A stretch of 64,000 bases of DNA from Enterobacter asburiae. GTDB taxonomy: Bacteria > Pseudomonadota > Gammaproteobacteria > Enterobacterales > Enterobacteriaceae. A program made the position numbers and the translations under genes. Below, one piece after another: positions 47,901 to 57,121 of the stretch (its first letter is position 1; the number at the start of each line of letters is the position of its first letter). The stretch spans positions 4,030,001-4,094,000 of the forward strand of contig JAAQVN010000001.1 of the NCBI GenBank assembly GCA_011754535.1. Reading direction: 5' to 3'. The notes below the pieces were generated by a model, which saw nothing but the letters and a program-made list of their open reading frames with translations, was not told where the DNA came from and did not search any database.

Positions 47901-48767
47901 ATGTCAGACAACACGTATCAGCCACCCAAAGTGTGGGAATGGAAAAAGAACGGCGGCGGCGCATTCGCCAACATTAACCGCCCAATTTCCGGTGCAACGC
48001 ATGAGAAAGATCTGCCCGTGGGCTCCCACCCTCTGCAGCTTTACTCTCTCGGGACACCGAACGGCCAGAAGGTGACGATCATGCTCGAAGAGCTGCTGGC
48101 GCTGGGCGTGACGGGCGCGGAGTATGACGCGTGGTTGATCCGCATCGGCGAGGGCGATCAGTTCTCCAGCGGGTTTGTAGAGGTGAACCCGAACTCGAAA
48201 ATTCCGGCGCTGCGTGACCACTCCACGAACCCGCCAACACGCGTCTTTGAATCCGGCAATATTCTGCTTTATCTGGCAGAGAAATTTGGTCACTTCCTGC
48301 CGAAAGACCCGGCGGGACGCACCGAAACCCTGAACTGGCTCTTCTGGCTGCAGGGTGCGGCGCCGTTCCTCGGCGGCGGCTTTGGCCACTTCTATAACTA
48401 TGCGCCGGTAAAAATCGAGTACGCAATTGACCGCTTCACCATGGAAGCCAAGCGCCTGTTCGACGTGCTGGATAAACAGCTGGCGCGCGGTCGCTACGTC
48501 GCGGGTGAGGAGTACACCATCGCGGATATGGCGATCTGGCCGTGGTTCGGCTGCGTGGCGCTGGGCAGTGTCTATAACGCCGCCGAGTTCCTGGACGCAG
48601 AAAAGTATACCAACGTCCAGCGCTGGGCGAAGGACGTGGCGAACCGCCATGCGGTTAAGCGCGGTCGCATCGTTAACCGCACCAGCGGCGAGCTGAACGA
48701 GCAGCTCCACGAACGCCACGCGGCGAGCGACTTCGAAACCGATACGGAAGACAAGCGTCAGGCGTAA
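47901..48767 (+). CDS. yghU: YghU, disulfide-bond oxidoreductase of the glutathione transferase family
   Basis: The start at 47901 (MSDNTYQPPKVWEWKK) gives 288 residues, as in E. coli. The Nu-class GST fold has an N-terminal extension, the thioredoxin-like domain (LYSLGTPNGQKVTIMLEELLALG, with Thr-Pro-Asn in place of a cysteine) and the FESGNILLYLAEKFG glutathione-binding segment, then a helical domain. E. coli YghU reduces disulfides and binds two glutathiones. It is divergent from gss, another glutathione enzyme. Confidence 0.94.
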   Translation: MSDNTYQPPKVWEWKKNGGGAFANINRPISGATHEKDLPVGSHPLQLYSLGTPNGQKVTIMLEELLALGVTGAEYDAWLIRIGEGDQFSSGFVEVNPNSKIPALRDHSTNPPTRVFESGNILLYLAEKFGHFLPKDPAGRTETLNWLFWLQGAAPFLGGGFGHFYNYAPVKIEYAIDRFTMEAKRLFDVLDKQLARGRYVAGEEYTIADMAIWPWFGCVALGSVYNAAEFLDAEKYTNVQRWAKDVANRHAVKRGRIVNRTSGELNEQLHERHAASDFETDTEDKRQA

Positions 48768-48773
48768 CGTTCC

Positions 48774-48795
48774 GCCGGGCGGAGCCCCGCCCGGC
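48774..48795. terminator. GC-rich hairpin after yghU
   Basis: GCCGGGCGG/CCGCCCGGC with a short loop starts 6 bases after the yghU stop. It has no T run and may be half of a REP unit rather than a terminator. Confidence 0.45.
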
Positions 48796-48925
48796 AACCG
48801 GGATCCTTACCCAGGGCATGATTCGCCTAAAGGTTGAGTCGGTATTGCTGGCACTATCTGGCCGTTTTTCTCCCCTCAGCGTGAGAAACGACGTATCAAC
48901 CGACAGCAGTCACAAAGGATCTGTT

Positions 48926-49258
48926 ATGAAACTTATTAAAACAACGCTGGTTATCAGCGCCCTCATGTTTTCCACCTCTGGAATGGCCATCGACAAAACC
49001 GCTGCCGGCGCGGTAGCAGGCGCTGCCATTGGCGCAGCCACGGGCAAAGATCTGAAATCGACCGTGGGCGGTGCCGTGGTGGGCGCAGGTACGGGGGCGA
49101 TGTTCAAAAAAGGCGAAAAAGGCAAAGACGCACGTAAGGGCGGTGCCGTGGGTGCCGTCGTTGGCGCGGGCGCGGCTGCGGTGACGGGCAATAGCGTGCT
49201 GAAAGGTGCGGCCGTTGGTGCGGGCACGGGCGCGCTGATTGGTGAAGCGACGCACTGA
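48926..49258 (+). CDS. Glycine-zipper envelope protein, YmgG-like
   Basis: ATG at 48926 follows AAAGGAT and gives 110 residues. A signal peptide (MKLIKTTLVISALMFSTSGMA) precedes a mature part made of alternating Gly/Ala/Val helices (AAGAVAGAAIGAATG, GAVVGAGTGAMF, GAVVGAGAAAVTG, GAAVGAGTGALIG), the glycine-zipper pattern of the YmgG/OmpA-zipper families. A central KKGEKGKDARKG stretch is basic. Role unknown; such proteins insert in membranes. It has its own terminator. Confidence 0.85.
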   Translation: MKLIKTTLVISALMFSTSGMAIDKTAAGAVAGAAIGAATGKDLKSTVGGAVVGAGTGAMFKKGEKGKDARKGGAVGAVVGAGAAAVTGNSVLKGAAVGAGTGALIGEATH

Positions 49259-49294
49259 TAGGGTGTTCTACCTTGTGAACCGATATGAATAATA

Positions 49295-49320
49295 AACCCA
49301 GCGATCGCGCTGGGTTTTTT
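49295..49320 (+). terminator. Rho-independent terminator of the glycine-zipper gene
   Basis: AAACCCAGCG-ATC-GCGCTGGGTTTTTT is a strong hairpin with a T6 tail, 36 bases after the stop codon. The mirrored A run makes it possibly usable from the other strand, for the hydrolase operon. Confidence 0.9.
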
Positions 49321-49332
49321 GTGTTGTCTGAA

Positions 49333-50265
49333 TCAGATACGCGCACGTTCGAACAACCGACGCGCGGCTGGCGTTAACCCTGTCATATGAATGCAGGCGT
49401 GCACCATGCCCGGCAGCCGTTCGCAGCGTACTGGTACCCCCGCCTCGTCAAGCCGCCGCGCATACGCTTCAGCCTCATCGCGCAGGGGATCATATTCGCA
49501 GCTGAGGATGGTTGCCGGCGGTAAATCCCTCAGCGAGGCCATATGCAGCGGTTCGGCACAGGGATGACGACGGTCTCCCAGATAGTGTTCCCAGCAAAAC
49601 GCCATCGCATCACGCGTTAAAAAATAACCTTCAGCAAATTCACAATAGCTTTCGGTCGACATCTCGCGACTTAACGCCGGGTAGAGCAGCAACTGATGCT
49701 CTATATGAGGTCCGCCGCGATCCCGGGCCAGCAGCGTTGCCGCGGCAGCAAGATTACCGCCTGCACTGTCACCGCCCACCGCCAGACGGGTTGCATCTAT
49801 CCCCAGAGCCGCGGCCTGTTCACTGGCCCAGCACAGTGCCTGATAAACATCTTCTAACGGCCTTGGGAAGGGGAACTCCGGCGCCAGACGGTAATCCACG
49901 GAGAGTATTTTCCGGCCAGTAGCATTAGCCAGTGCCTGACAGGGCCGATCGTACAGCGACAGCGACCCCAGACACCATCCGCCGCCGTGAGCAAACAGCA
50001 TTGCAGGCTGCGCGATATCTGCGTTTGAGGCAGCAGGCGTATAGGCGCGAAGGCCGATAGCGTAGCCATCATCGGCGATAACAACATAATGTTGAATGGC
50101 GTCACCGGTTTCCTCCTCGCCCTGTAGCCGCAACAAACCCGCGTCGGTGGCGGCACGCAAGTCGGCTAACGACGCTGGCTGTGGCGCGCCCGATGATGCA
50201 GCCAGAAAGTCAGCAATGTGTTTATCAAGCGGCACGATCGGTGTCCTCTGAGAGAAAGGGTACAA
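49333..50265 (-). CDS. Alpha/beta hydrolase, HSL/acetyl-esterase type
   Basis: The 310-residue esterase has the hormone-sensitive-lipase signatures: HGGGW (oxyanion hole, in MLFAHGGGWCLGSLSLYDR), the nucleophile Ser in VGGDSAGGNLAAAA, the acid in SCEYDPLRDEAEAYA and the catalytic His in GMVHACIHM. Substrate is unknown; small acyl esters or lactones are usual. It is the last gene of a three-gene minus-strand operon and overlaps the preceding hydrolase gene by 41 bases. Confidence 0.88.
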   Translation of the reverse strand: MYPFSQRTPIVPLDKHIADFLAASSGAPQPASLADLRAATDAGLLRLQGEEETGDAIQHYVVIADDGYAIGLRAYTPAASNADIAQPAMLFAHGGGWCLGSLSLYDRPCQALANATGRKILSVDYRLAPEFPFPRPLEDVYQALCWASEQAAALGIDATRLAVGGDSAGGNLAAAATLLARDRGGPHIEHQLLLYPALSREMSTESYCEFAEGYFLTRDAMAFCWEHYLGDRRHPCAEPLHMASLRDLPPATILSCEYDPLRDEAEAYARRLDEAGVPVRCERLPGMVHACIHMTGLTPAARRLFERARI

Positions 50266-51121
50266 TCAGCCCAATAAACGCCTCATAGCACTCTTCGGTA
50301 ATAAAATGCCCGCAGTCAGCCACCGTCTCGCCCCGTAGATCCAGGGCATTACCCTGCAGGGTTGTCAGCGGCGCATCACGCGTCGCATGTTCCGCTCCCA
50401 CCGTCAGTACCGGCATGGTTAAAGGCGTTTGCGCGCGGAACTGGTTTTGCCTGATGGTTTCCGGGATCGCACGATAATAGTCAAAGCCTGCACGCAGTCC
50501 TCCCGGTGTCGAATAGGCGTCGATATACACCTGAGCAGCCACCCGCTCCCGGCGATGTGCCCAGCGGTCGAAAATAAAGCTGAGATAGTGTGATTCACGC
50601 CCGCAGGTCAGGGTTTCGGGTAAATCCGCCAGCTGATTAAACATGAAGTGCCAAAGAAAAATGTTCTCTTCCGGTGCGACGAAAATCGGCGGCGGAGGAG
50701 CCAGGCCTGGGATAACCGCTTCGGTCAGCACAAGACGCTCCACCGCATCAGGAAAATCGCTTGCCATGGCGTAACCAACCCACATGCCAATATCGTGGCC
50801 CACTATGCGGTACTGTGAATGCCCCAGTTGCGCCATCAGTGTATGCAGGATGGCGCCAACGCGTCCGGTGTCATAGCCGTCGCGCGGTTTATCGGAATCC
50901 CCGATGCCGGGTGGATCAACCGCTATCGCCTGAAACCCCGCCTGCGCCAGCGCCTGCATGACGTAGCGCCACGTATACCAGGTTTGAGGCCAACCGGGTA
51001 TCAGCAGGACCGGATGACCTTTGCCCGCTACGACGCAGTGAATACGTTGTCCATCCACTTTCGTATAGACATGTTCTGCCCTGAGATCCTGGTTCAGGAT
51101 CCCATCATATTGTTGTTCCAT
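50225..51121 (-). CDS. Alpha/beta hydrolase, epoxide hydrolase/dehalogenase-like
   Basis: A 298-residue hydrolase. LIPGWPQTWYTWRYVM holds the oxyanion-hole H-G-x-P-like loop (here PGWPQTW) and VGHDIGMWVGYAMAS has an Asp nucleophile, as in epoxide hydrolases and haloacetate dehalogenases rather than Ser esterases. The His is likely in VADCGHFITEE. Substrate is not known. It is 24 bases after the isomerase-like gene and overlaps the next hydrolase, so all three are one transcript. Confidence 0.87.
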   Translation of the reverse strand: MEQQYDGILNQDLRAEHVYTKVDGQRIHCVVAGKGHPVLLIPGWPQTWYTWRYVMQALAQAGFQAIAVDPPGIGDSDKPRDGYDTGRVGAILHTLMAQLGHSQYRIVGHDIGMWVGYAMASDFPDAVERLVLTEAVIPGLAPPPPIFVAPEENIFLWHFMFNQLADLPETLTCGRESHYLSFIFDRWAHRRERVAAQVYIDAYSTPGGLRAGFDYYRAIPETIRQNQFRAQTPLTMPVLTVGAEHATRDAPLTTLQGNALDLRGETVADCGHFITEECYEAFIGLIVPFLSEDTDRAA

Positions 51122-51145
51122 AAGAATTCCCTGTGATGTGACGGT

Positions 51146-52201
51146 TTAGCGAATGCCGAGTAATGCGTTGATTTGCTGAGCATTGACCGGAGCACCGGCG
51201 AAGTCATCGAAGACTTTATCGGTGATGTGAATAATGTGGTCGCGGATGAACGCTGCCCCTTCTCTGGCACCGTCCTGCGGGTTTTTCAGACAGCATTCCC
51301 ACTCCAGGGTTGCCCAGCCAGCATAATCGTATTGGGTCAGCTTCGAGAAAATAGCCCTGAAATCAACCTGACCGTCACCCAGTGAGCGAAAACGCCCTGC
51401 GCGTTCGAGCCATGACTGATACCCACCATAAATCCCCTGACGACCGGTTGGATTAAATTCAGCATCTTTGACGTGAAACATGCTGATAACGTCCTTATAT
51501 ATATCAATAAATTCCATATAGTTAAGCTGCTGAAGCACCATGTGGCTCGGGTCAAAAAGTATCCGGCAGCGTGGATGCGCCTTCACCCGCTGATAAAACA
51601 TTTCAAACGTCACGCCATCGTGCAGATCTTCACTCGGATGAATTTCATAGCACAGGTTGATGCCATGTTCGTCGCAGGCGTTGAGCACCGGCATCCAGCG
51701 TCTGGCCAGCTCGTCAAAAGCGGTTTCAATTAACCCTTCCGGGCGCTGCGGGAACGGGAACAGATAAGGCCATGCCAGCGAGCCTGAGAATGTCCCCAGA
51801 TCGCTGAGGCCAAGCCGGGCGGAAGCCTTCACCGCCATCAGCAGCTGTTGCCGTGCCCACTCGCCGCGTGCTTGCGGGTTGCCGTGTATTTCCGGCGGCG
51901 CGAAGCTGTCGCACAGGCTGTCATACGCCGGATGGACCGCCATTAGCTGGCCAAAGATATGGCTGGTCAGCTCACTCACGACCAGGCCATGTTCCGCCAG
52001 CATGCCGGTAAGATCGTCACAATAGGTCTGGCTTTCCGCCGCCGTCGAAACGTCGAACAGCCGACGGTCCCAGGCCGGAATTTGTAATGCCTTAAAACCG
52101 GTTTCCGCGGCCCACCGGGCTATTGTCGGTAAACTGTCAAACGGGGCAACCTCGTCACTGAACTGTGCGAGATGAAGAGAGGGTCCTTTGAGGGTTTTCA
52201 T
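51146..52201 (-). CDS. Sugar phosphate isomerase/epimerase-like TIM-barrel protein
   Basis: A 351-residue protein of the xylose-isomerase-like/AP endonuclease 2 barrel family. Metal-ligand motifs are visible: the Glu in ICYEIHPSED, the His in ILFDPSHMVLQ, MFHVKDAEFNP and the last Glu in ATLEWECCLK. It is first in a three-gene operon controlled by the adjacent palindrome, whose right arm provides the AGGAG ribosome-binding site. Together with the two hydrolases it suggests breakdown of an acylated or lactone sugar derivative; that is inference. Confidence 0.87.
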   Translation of the reverse strand: MKTLKGPSLHLAQFSDEVAPFDSLPTIARWAAETGFKALQIPAWDRRLFDVSTAAESQTYCDDLTGMLAEHGLVVSELTSHIFGQLMAVHPAYDSLCDSFAPPEIHGNPQARGEWARQQLLMAVKASARLGLSDLGTFSGSLAWPYLFPFPQRPEGLIETAFDELARRWMPVLNACDEHGINLCYEIHPSEDLHDGVTFEMFYQRVKAHPRCRILFDPSHMVLQQLNYMEFIDIYKDVISMFHVKDAEFNPTGRQGIYGGYQSWLERAGRFRSLGDGQVDFRAIFSKLTQYDYAGWATLEWECCLKNPQDGAREGAAFIRDHIIHITDKVFDDFAGAPVNAQQINALLGIR

Positions 52202-52206
52202 CGTAA

Positions 52207-52242
52207 ACTCCTATTGTTTGTCGATTGACAAACAATAGGAGT
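52207..52242. promoter_or_regulatory. Perfect 16-bp-arm palindrome, probable TetR operator
   Basis: ACTCCTATTGTTTGTC and GACAAACAATAGGAGT flank a 4-base spacer (GATT): two exact 16-bp arms. The minus-strand operon starts 6 bases from one end, and its AGGAG ribosome-binding site lies in the palindrome. The TetR gene starts 102 bp from the other end. Its length and position fit an operator for the divergent TetR protein. It lacks the T run of a terminator. Confidence 0.75.
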
Positions 52243-52343
52243 AAAATCAGTTAACCGCAAGCAAAACTTATAAATTCATTGGTAATCCCAACGAATTAAG
52301 CGATCCTGTTTGCAGTGAACAGAAGACAAACCGGAGCAACAAA

Positions 52344-52937
52344 ATGGCAGGAAGACCGCGCCAGTTCGATCGCGACCAGGCGCTTATCAAAGCGCGTAAC
52401 CTGTTCTGGCGACAAGGGTACGAAGGGACCTCAATGTCAGATTTGGTGGCTGAGCTGGGCATCGCTTCGGCGCGCATTTACAAGGCGTTCGGTTCAAAAG
52501 AACAGCTCTTTCGGGAAGCGATTGCTCATTATGAAAACGAAGAAGGCAGCTTCGCGGATCGCGCATTAACCACCGAGGGTGATGTACGGCAGGCAATCAA
52601 AACGCTGCTGAGTGATGCCATTACGCTTTATAGCCAACCTGGCAAGCCGCATGGGTGCATGGTGGTTGCTACAGCCGCTAGCGTCAGTGCGGAAAATGAC
52701 GGCATTAAATCCTGGCTGGCTGAGCATCGCCTGCAGCGCACGCAGCAGATCATTGACCGGCTGCGGCTGGCGGTGCAAAACGGTGAATTGCCCGAAACGA
52801 CCGATCCTGACAGTCTGGGAGACTTTTTTGCCGTCTTTTTACATGGCTTATCCGTTCAGGCTCGTGACGGCGTGCCGTCATCACGATTGCTGGCGTCCGC
52901 TGAGCAGGCGATGAGCATCCTGCCGCCCAAAGAGTGA
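52344..52937 (+). CDS. TetR/AcrR-family transcriptional regulator
   Basis: A 197-residue repressor with the N-terminal TetR helix-turn-helix (ARNLFWRQGYEGTSMSDLVAELGIASARIYKAFGSKEQLF, about residues 17-55). The C-terminal ligand domain includes GKPHGCMVVATAASVSAEN. The start MAGRPRQFDRDQ is preceded by a GGAG-type site. It is divergent from the hydrolase operon and most likely represses it through the 52207-52242 palindrome. The inducer is unknown. Confidence 0.9.
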   Translation: MAGRPRQFDRDQALIKARNLFWRQGYEGTSMSDLVAELGIASARIYKAFGSKEQLFREAIAHYENEEGSFADRALTTEGDVRQAIKTLLSDAITLYSQPGKPHGCMVVATAASVSAENDGIKSWLAEHRLQRTQQIIDRLRLAVQNGELPETTDPDSLGDFFAVFLHGLSVQARDGVPSSRLLASAEQAMSILPPKE

Positions 52938-52991
52938 GATCCAACAGACGAAAAAGCAGAAAGGCCGCACGGAGCGGCCTTAGCAGAAGGC

Positions 52992-54539
52992 TCACGCCGT
53001 CAGGCGGAACTTTTGCACCGAGCGCTGAAGCTCTTCGGTCTGGCGCTCAAGCGCCGCCGCTGCCGCAGAAACCTCTTCAACCAGCGAGGCGTTCTGCTGA
53101 GTGACGCCGTCCATCTGGGTAATGGCAATCCCGACCTGCGAAATGCCCTTGCTTTGCTCCTCAGAAGCCGATGCGATTTGCTTCATAATGGTCGTCACTT
53201 CCGTCACGTCGCGCAAAATCGCATCCATAGTGGTGCCCGTGTCGCCCACCAGCTGCGCTCCCTGCTCGACGCGGGTAACGGAATCAGCGATCAGCCCCTC
53301 AATTTCTTTTGCCGCGTTGGCGCTGCGGCTTGCCAGGTTACGGACTTCACCCGCCACCACGGCGAAACCACGCCCCTGCTCGCCCGCGCGTGCCGCTTCT
53401 ACGGCCGCATTGAGCGCCAGAATATTGGTCTGGAAGGCGATGCTGTTGATCACGTTGGTGATTTCAGCAATTTTCTTCGAGCTTTCCGAAATACCGCTCA
53501 TGGTGGTGACTACCTCTTCCACCAGCGAGCCGCCGCGGCTGGCGGTGGTTGAGGCCACATCGGCAAGCTGGCTGGCCTGACGCGCGCTTTCCGCGTTCAG
53601 TTTCACGGTAGCGGTGAGCTGTTCCATGCTGGCAGCCGTCTCTTCCAGCGCGGCAGCCTGCTCTTCGGTGCGGGAAGAGAGGTCGTTGTTGCCGCTGGAA
53701 ATTTCCGTCGCGCCGCGCCAGATATTTTCACTGCCGGAGCGGATGGTGCTGACGGCTTCACGCAGGCTGTCCTGCATAGCGCTCAACAGCGGTACCAGCT
53801 GTCCCACACAGTTGCGGCCGAAAGGCTCAATGGGCTGGCTGAGATCGCCCTGGGCAATCTGGCGGAACTGCTGGCGAATACGCTCCAGCGGTTTGACCAG
53901 CATCGCCACCAGGTAGCGGTCGGTAAAAAGCAGGATCAGCAGGCCGATAATGGTGGCGACAATAATGACCGTGCGGGTCATGCTGGTCAGGCCGTCGACC
54001 ACCACGCGGGTGCTGTCGAGCGTCTTCGCCGCGGCATTGTTGAACTCCTCGGCGGCCGCACCGAACGCACGGCTCAGCGGCGGAGTGACGTTGTTGGCCT
54101 GCTGGCGGTAGCCGTCCAGGGTCGCCTGCTTCGCCTGCTCCATTTGCGGCGTCACGCCCTGCTCAAGCAGCGCCTGCCAGGCGCCGATCACCCGGGATGA
54201 GATCTGCTCATCCATCGGGCCTGGTGAGATCGCCTTCATCTCGACCAGTTTTTTACCCATGTTGTCCAGCGCCTGTTGGGCAGAGGACAAATCCGGCGTG
54301 CCGCCAGCGGCTTTGACCTCCATGGCGCGGCTCAGACGGGTGACAAAGCGGAAATACTGATCGTTGCCCTGGCTGAGCACCATCATCTGTTTGACCAGCT
54401 GGCGATCGACTTCATTACCATCTGATACCCGTGAAAGGGACCAGGTGCTGTACAGCCCGACGCCCGCCCACATTAAACAAAAGATTCCGAGGATCGTCAG
54501 CATGACGAAACGGATCGTGAAATTACGAAGCATATTCAT
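52992..54539 (-). CDS. Methyl-accepting chemotaxis protein
   Basis: A 515-residue chemoreceptor. TM1 (about 8-28), a periplasmic four-helix-type domain (30-185), TM2 (about 188-208), HAMP (210-262) and the cytoplasmic coiled coil with the signalling tip ([39 protein letters not shown]) follow in order. The C-terminus ends [11 protein letters not shown] and lacks the NWETF-type pentapeptide that recruits CheR/CheB in Tsr and Tar. The ligand is unknown. A sigma-28 promoter is seen upstream. Confidence 0.94.
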   Translation of the reverse strand: MNMLRNFTIRFVMLTILGIFCLMWAGVGLYSTWSLSRVSDGNEVDRQLVKQMMVLSQGNDQYFRFVTRLSRAMEVKAAGGTPDLSSAQQALDNMGKKLVEMKAISPGPMDEQISSRVIGAWQALLEQGVTPQMEQAKQATLDGYRQQANNVTPPLSRAFGAAAEEFNNAAAKTLDSTRVVVDGLTSMTRTVIIVATIIGLLILLFTDRYLVAMLVKPLERIRQQFRQIAQGDLSQPIEPFGRNCVGQLVPLLSAMQDSLREAVSTIRSGSENIWRGATEISSGNNDLSSRTEEQAAALEETAASMEQLTATVKLNAESARQASQLADVASTTASRGGSLVEEVVTTMSGISESSKKIAEITNVINSIAFQTNILALNAAVEAARAGEQGRGFAVVAGEVRNLASRSANAAKEIEGLIADSVTRVEQGAQLVGDTGTTMDAILRDVTEVTTIMKQIASASEEQSKGISQVGIAITQMDGVTQQNASLVEEVSAAAAALERQTEELQRSVQKFRLTA

Positions 54540-54591
54540 AAGTCTTCCTTGCCGTGAGGGTGAATTCGCCCAGAGGCGAGTGCTACTCTCG

Positions 54592-54618
54592 TTATCGGCA
54601 GGGTGCAGGGAAATTATA
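54592..54618 (-). promoter_or_regulatory. Sigma-28 (FliA) promoter of the chemoreceptor gene
   Basis: On the minus strand TATAATTT, exactly 11 bases, then GCCGATAA: a perfect -10 and 6 of 8 matches to the -35 TAAAGTTT. It lies about 50 bp before the chemoreceptor start codon, so the gene joins the late flagellar class. Confidence 0.88.
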
Positions 54619-54796
54619 ACGTTTTGTGATTATTTTTAGTTAGCGTGGCTTCACAGGTGACGCAGTCATGGTTAAGCATTACCTTTCAACATCACAGGGT
54701 TTGGGCATGTCGTCGCTTCTCTGCTTAATTTATGATTTGATAAACACAGAATAAAAACGCTGTTTCGAAAATCCATTAAATAAGAAAGGAGACATC

Positions 54797-55837
54797 ATGT
54801 CCTGGTACCCTGACGCTACCCGCTACGAGAATATGCAGTACCGCTATTGCGGCAAGAGCGGCCTGCGCCTGCCTGCGCTGTCGCTGGGTCTGTGGCATAG
54901 CTTCGGCCACATCCAGCCCTTTGATTCCCAGCGCGCGCTGCTGCGTAAAGCCTTCGACCTCGGTATTACCCATTTCGATCTTGCCAACAACTACGGCCCG
55001 CCAGCGGGTAGCGCGGAAGAGAACTTTGGCCGCCTGCTGCGTGAGGACTTTGCCGCGTACCGCGACGAGCTGATTATCTCCACCAAAGCCGGCTACGACA
55101 TGTGGCCGGGGCCGTATGGTTCGGGGGGATCACGTAAATATCTGCTCGCCAGTCTCGACCAGAGCCTGAAACGCATGGGCGTAGAGTATGTGGATATTTT
55201 CTACTCCCACCGCGTGGATGAAAATACGCCGATGGAAGAGACAGCCTCCGCGCTGGCTCACGCGGTTCAGAGTGGAAAAGCGCTATACGTGGGCATTTCC
55301 TCCTACTCTACCGAGCGCACACAAAAAATGGCCGCGCTGCTTCACGAGTGGAAGATCCCGCTGCTGATCCACCAGCCGTCCTATAACCTGCTTAACCGCT
55401 GGGTCGATAAGACCGGCTTGCTGGATGCGCTGGAAGCAAACGGCACGGGGTGTATCGCCTTTACCCCGCTGGCGCAGGGTCTGCTAACCGGAAAATACCT
55501 GAACGGTATTCCTGAAGGTTCTCGCATGCAGCGCGAAGGGAACAAAGTGCGCGGCCTGACGCAGAAAATGCTGACTGAAGCTAACCTGAAAAGTCTTCGT
55601 CTGCTTAATGAGATGGCGCAGGCGCGCGGGCAGACGATGGCGCAGATGGCGCTAAGCTGGTTGTTGAAAGATGAACGCGTGACGTCAGTGCTGATAGGTG
55701 CGAGCCGTCCGGAGCAGCTGGAGGAGAACGTTCAGGCGCTGGAAAATCTGCGCTTTACTGATGACGAACTCAAGCGGATTGACCAGCACGTTGCGGATGG
55801 GGAGTTGAATTTGTGGCATTCGTCGTCGGATAAATAG
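54797..55837 (+). CDS. gpr: L-glyceraldehyde 3-phosphate reductase (YghZ, aldo-keto reductase)
   Basis: The 346-residue AKR14-type protein. FDLGITHFDLANNYGPPAGSAEENFGRLL carries the catalytic Asp and Tyr, LIISTKAGYDMWPGPYG the Lys, and VDIFYSHRVDENTPMEET the His. TSVLIGASRPEQLEENVQAL binds the NADPH phosphate. E. coli YghZ reduces L-glyceraldehyde 3-phosphate and also methylglyoxal. The start MSWYPDATRYENMQYRYCG follows AGGAG. yghZ-yqhA adjacency is as in E. coli. Confidence 0.95.
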   Translation: MSWYPDATRYENMQYRYCGKSGLRLPALSLGLWHSFGHIQPFDSQRALLRKAFDLGITHFDLANNYGPPAGSAEENFGRLLREDFAAYRDELIISTKAGYDMWPGPYGSGGSRKYLLASLDQSLKRMGVEYVDIFYSHRVDENTPMEETASALAHAVQSGKALYVGISSYSTERTQKMAALLHEWKIPLLIHQPSYNLLNRWVDKTGLLDALEANGTGCIAFTPLAQGLLTGKYLNGIPEGSRMQREGNKVRGLTQKMLTEANLKSLRLLNEMAQARGQTMAQMALSWLLKDERVTSVLIGASRPEQLEENVQALENLRFTDDELKRIDQHVADGELNLWHSSSDK

Positions 55838-55855
55838 TGCAGTCCGATGCTTTCG

Positions 55856-55936
55856 CCCCTCACCCTGCCCTCTCCCCAGAGGGGAGAGGGTATTCAAGTT
55901 CCCTCTCTCCTCTGGGGAGAGGGCAGGGTAAGGGGT
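55856..55936. repeat. GC-rich palindromic repeat, copy 5
   Basis: Two hairpins, CCCTCTCCCC/GGGGAGAGGG with AGA loop and CCTCTCTCC/GGGGAGAGGG, in CCCCTCACCCTG...GGGCAGGGTAAGGGG. It lies between convergent gpr and yqhA. Confidence 0.86.
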
Positions 55937-55945
55937 AAGGTGTCT

Positions 55946-56473
<528 letters not shown>

Positions 56474-56515
56474 TCAACGGCGCTGACTGTTTGCAAGAAC
56501 TAACCCGCGCGTCAC

Positions 56516-57019
56516 TCAGACGTTGTCCGGGTTAACCTCCGGACGCGCATACTCCGGCCAGACCAGCGCCACAAGCTCGGGGTAGGCTTCCAGACTAAAC
56601 TCGCGAAAACACTGGCGCAAATTTAATACGTCCAGATCGGAACAGGAAACCTTCTCACCGTTAAGACAGCGCTTTTTGATATTGTCATAATATTTATAAA
56701 CCGCCGAATTGAGGTCGCTACAGCGACGCTGAGCCTCAAACAGACCGGGGGTATCATTAATTTCCGACATTTTCATACGTTTAATTGTCGCGTGTAAGAA
56801 GTCGATATATTCATGATTCACCCGCCAGTACCAGACAGGCGTAACGGAGTTCATCAGAACAGAGAAATGGTCTTCTCCTTCCTCTTTTGTCATCAGCTCA
56901 GGCTGTGGCGGTTCACTGGTGTCTTTCGACACTTTCGTTTTATTGAACTCCTGCATCAATAAAAGCACACCAGCGGTCAGTAATAGTAATGTGATGACCG
57001 TAAAAAAAATGCTGTTCAT
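56516..57019 (-). CDS. Unrecognised single-pass membrane protein
   Basis: A 167-residue protein with one N-terminal membrane segment (about residues 4-22, MNSIFFTVITLLLLTAGVLLLM), then an Asn/Lys-rich and acidic soluble part with cysteines in QRRCSDLNS, KKRCLNGEKVSCSDLD and LRQCF. The signal-anchor has no lipobox, so it should be anchored with the rest in the periplasm, where the cysteines could pair. I do not recognise the family. It is divergent from two further unrecognised genes across a gap of about 100 bp, which suggests one functional unit. Confidence 0.75.
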   Translation of the reverse strand: MNSIFFTVITLLLLTAGVLLLMQEFNKTKVSKDTSEPPQPELMTKEEGEDHFSVLMNSVTPVWYWRVNHEYIDFLHATIKRMKMSEINDTPGLFEAQRRCSDLNSAVYKYYDNIKKRCLNGEKVSCSDLDVLNLRQCFREFSLEAYPELVALVWPEYARPEVNPDNV

Positions 57020-57121
57020 GGGTTGGCTCCATTTTTTTTGATTTTAAAATTGCCTCATGATATTGTCAACGAATCTCACGCCTTTACCAACCCCACCCTG
57101 TTGAAAATAAAGGAAATTAAA

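Noticed and set aside
48774..48795. Intrinsic terminator of yghU
   Set aside because: Called only with low confidence, because the strong hairpin lacks a T run; it may be a partial REP unit.
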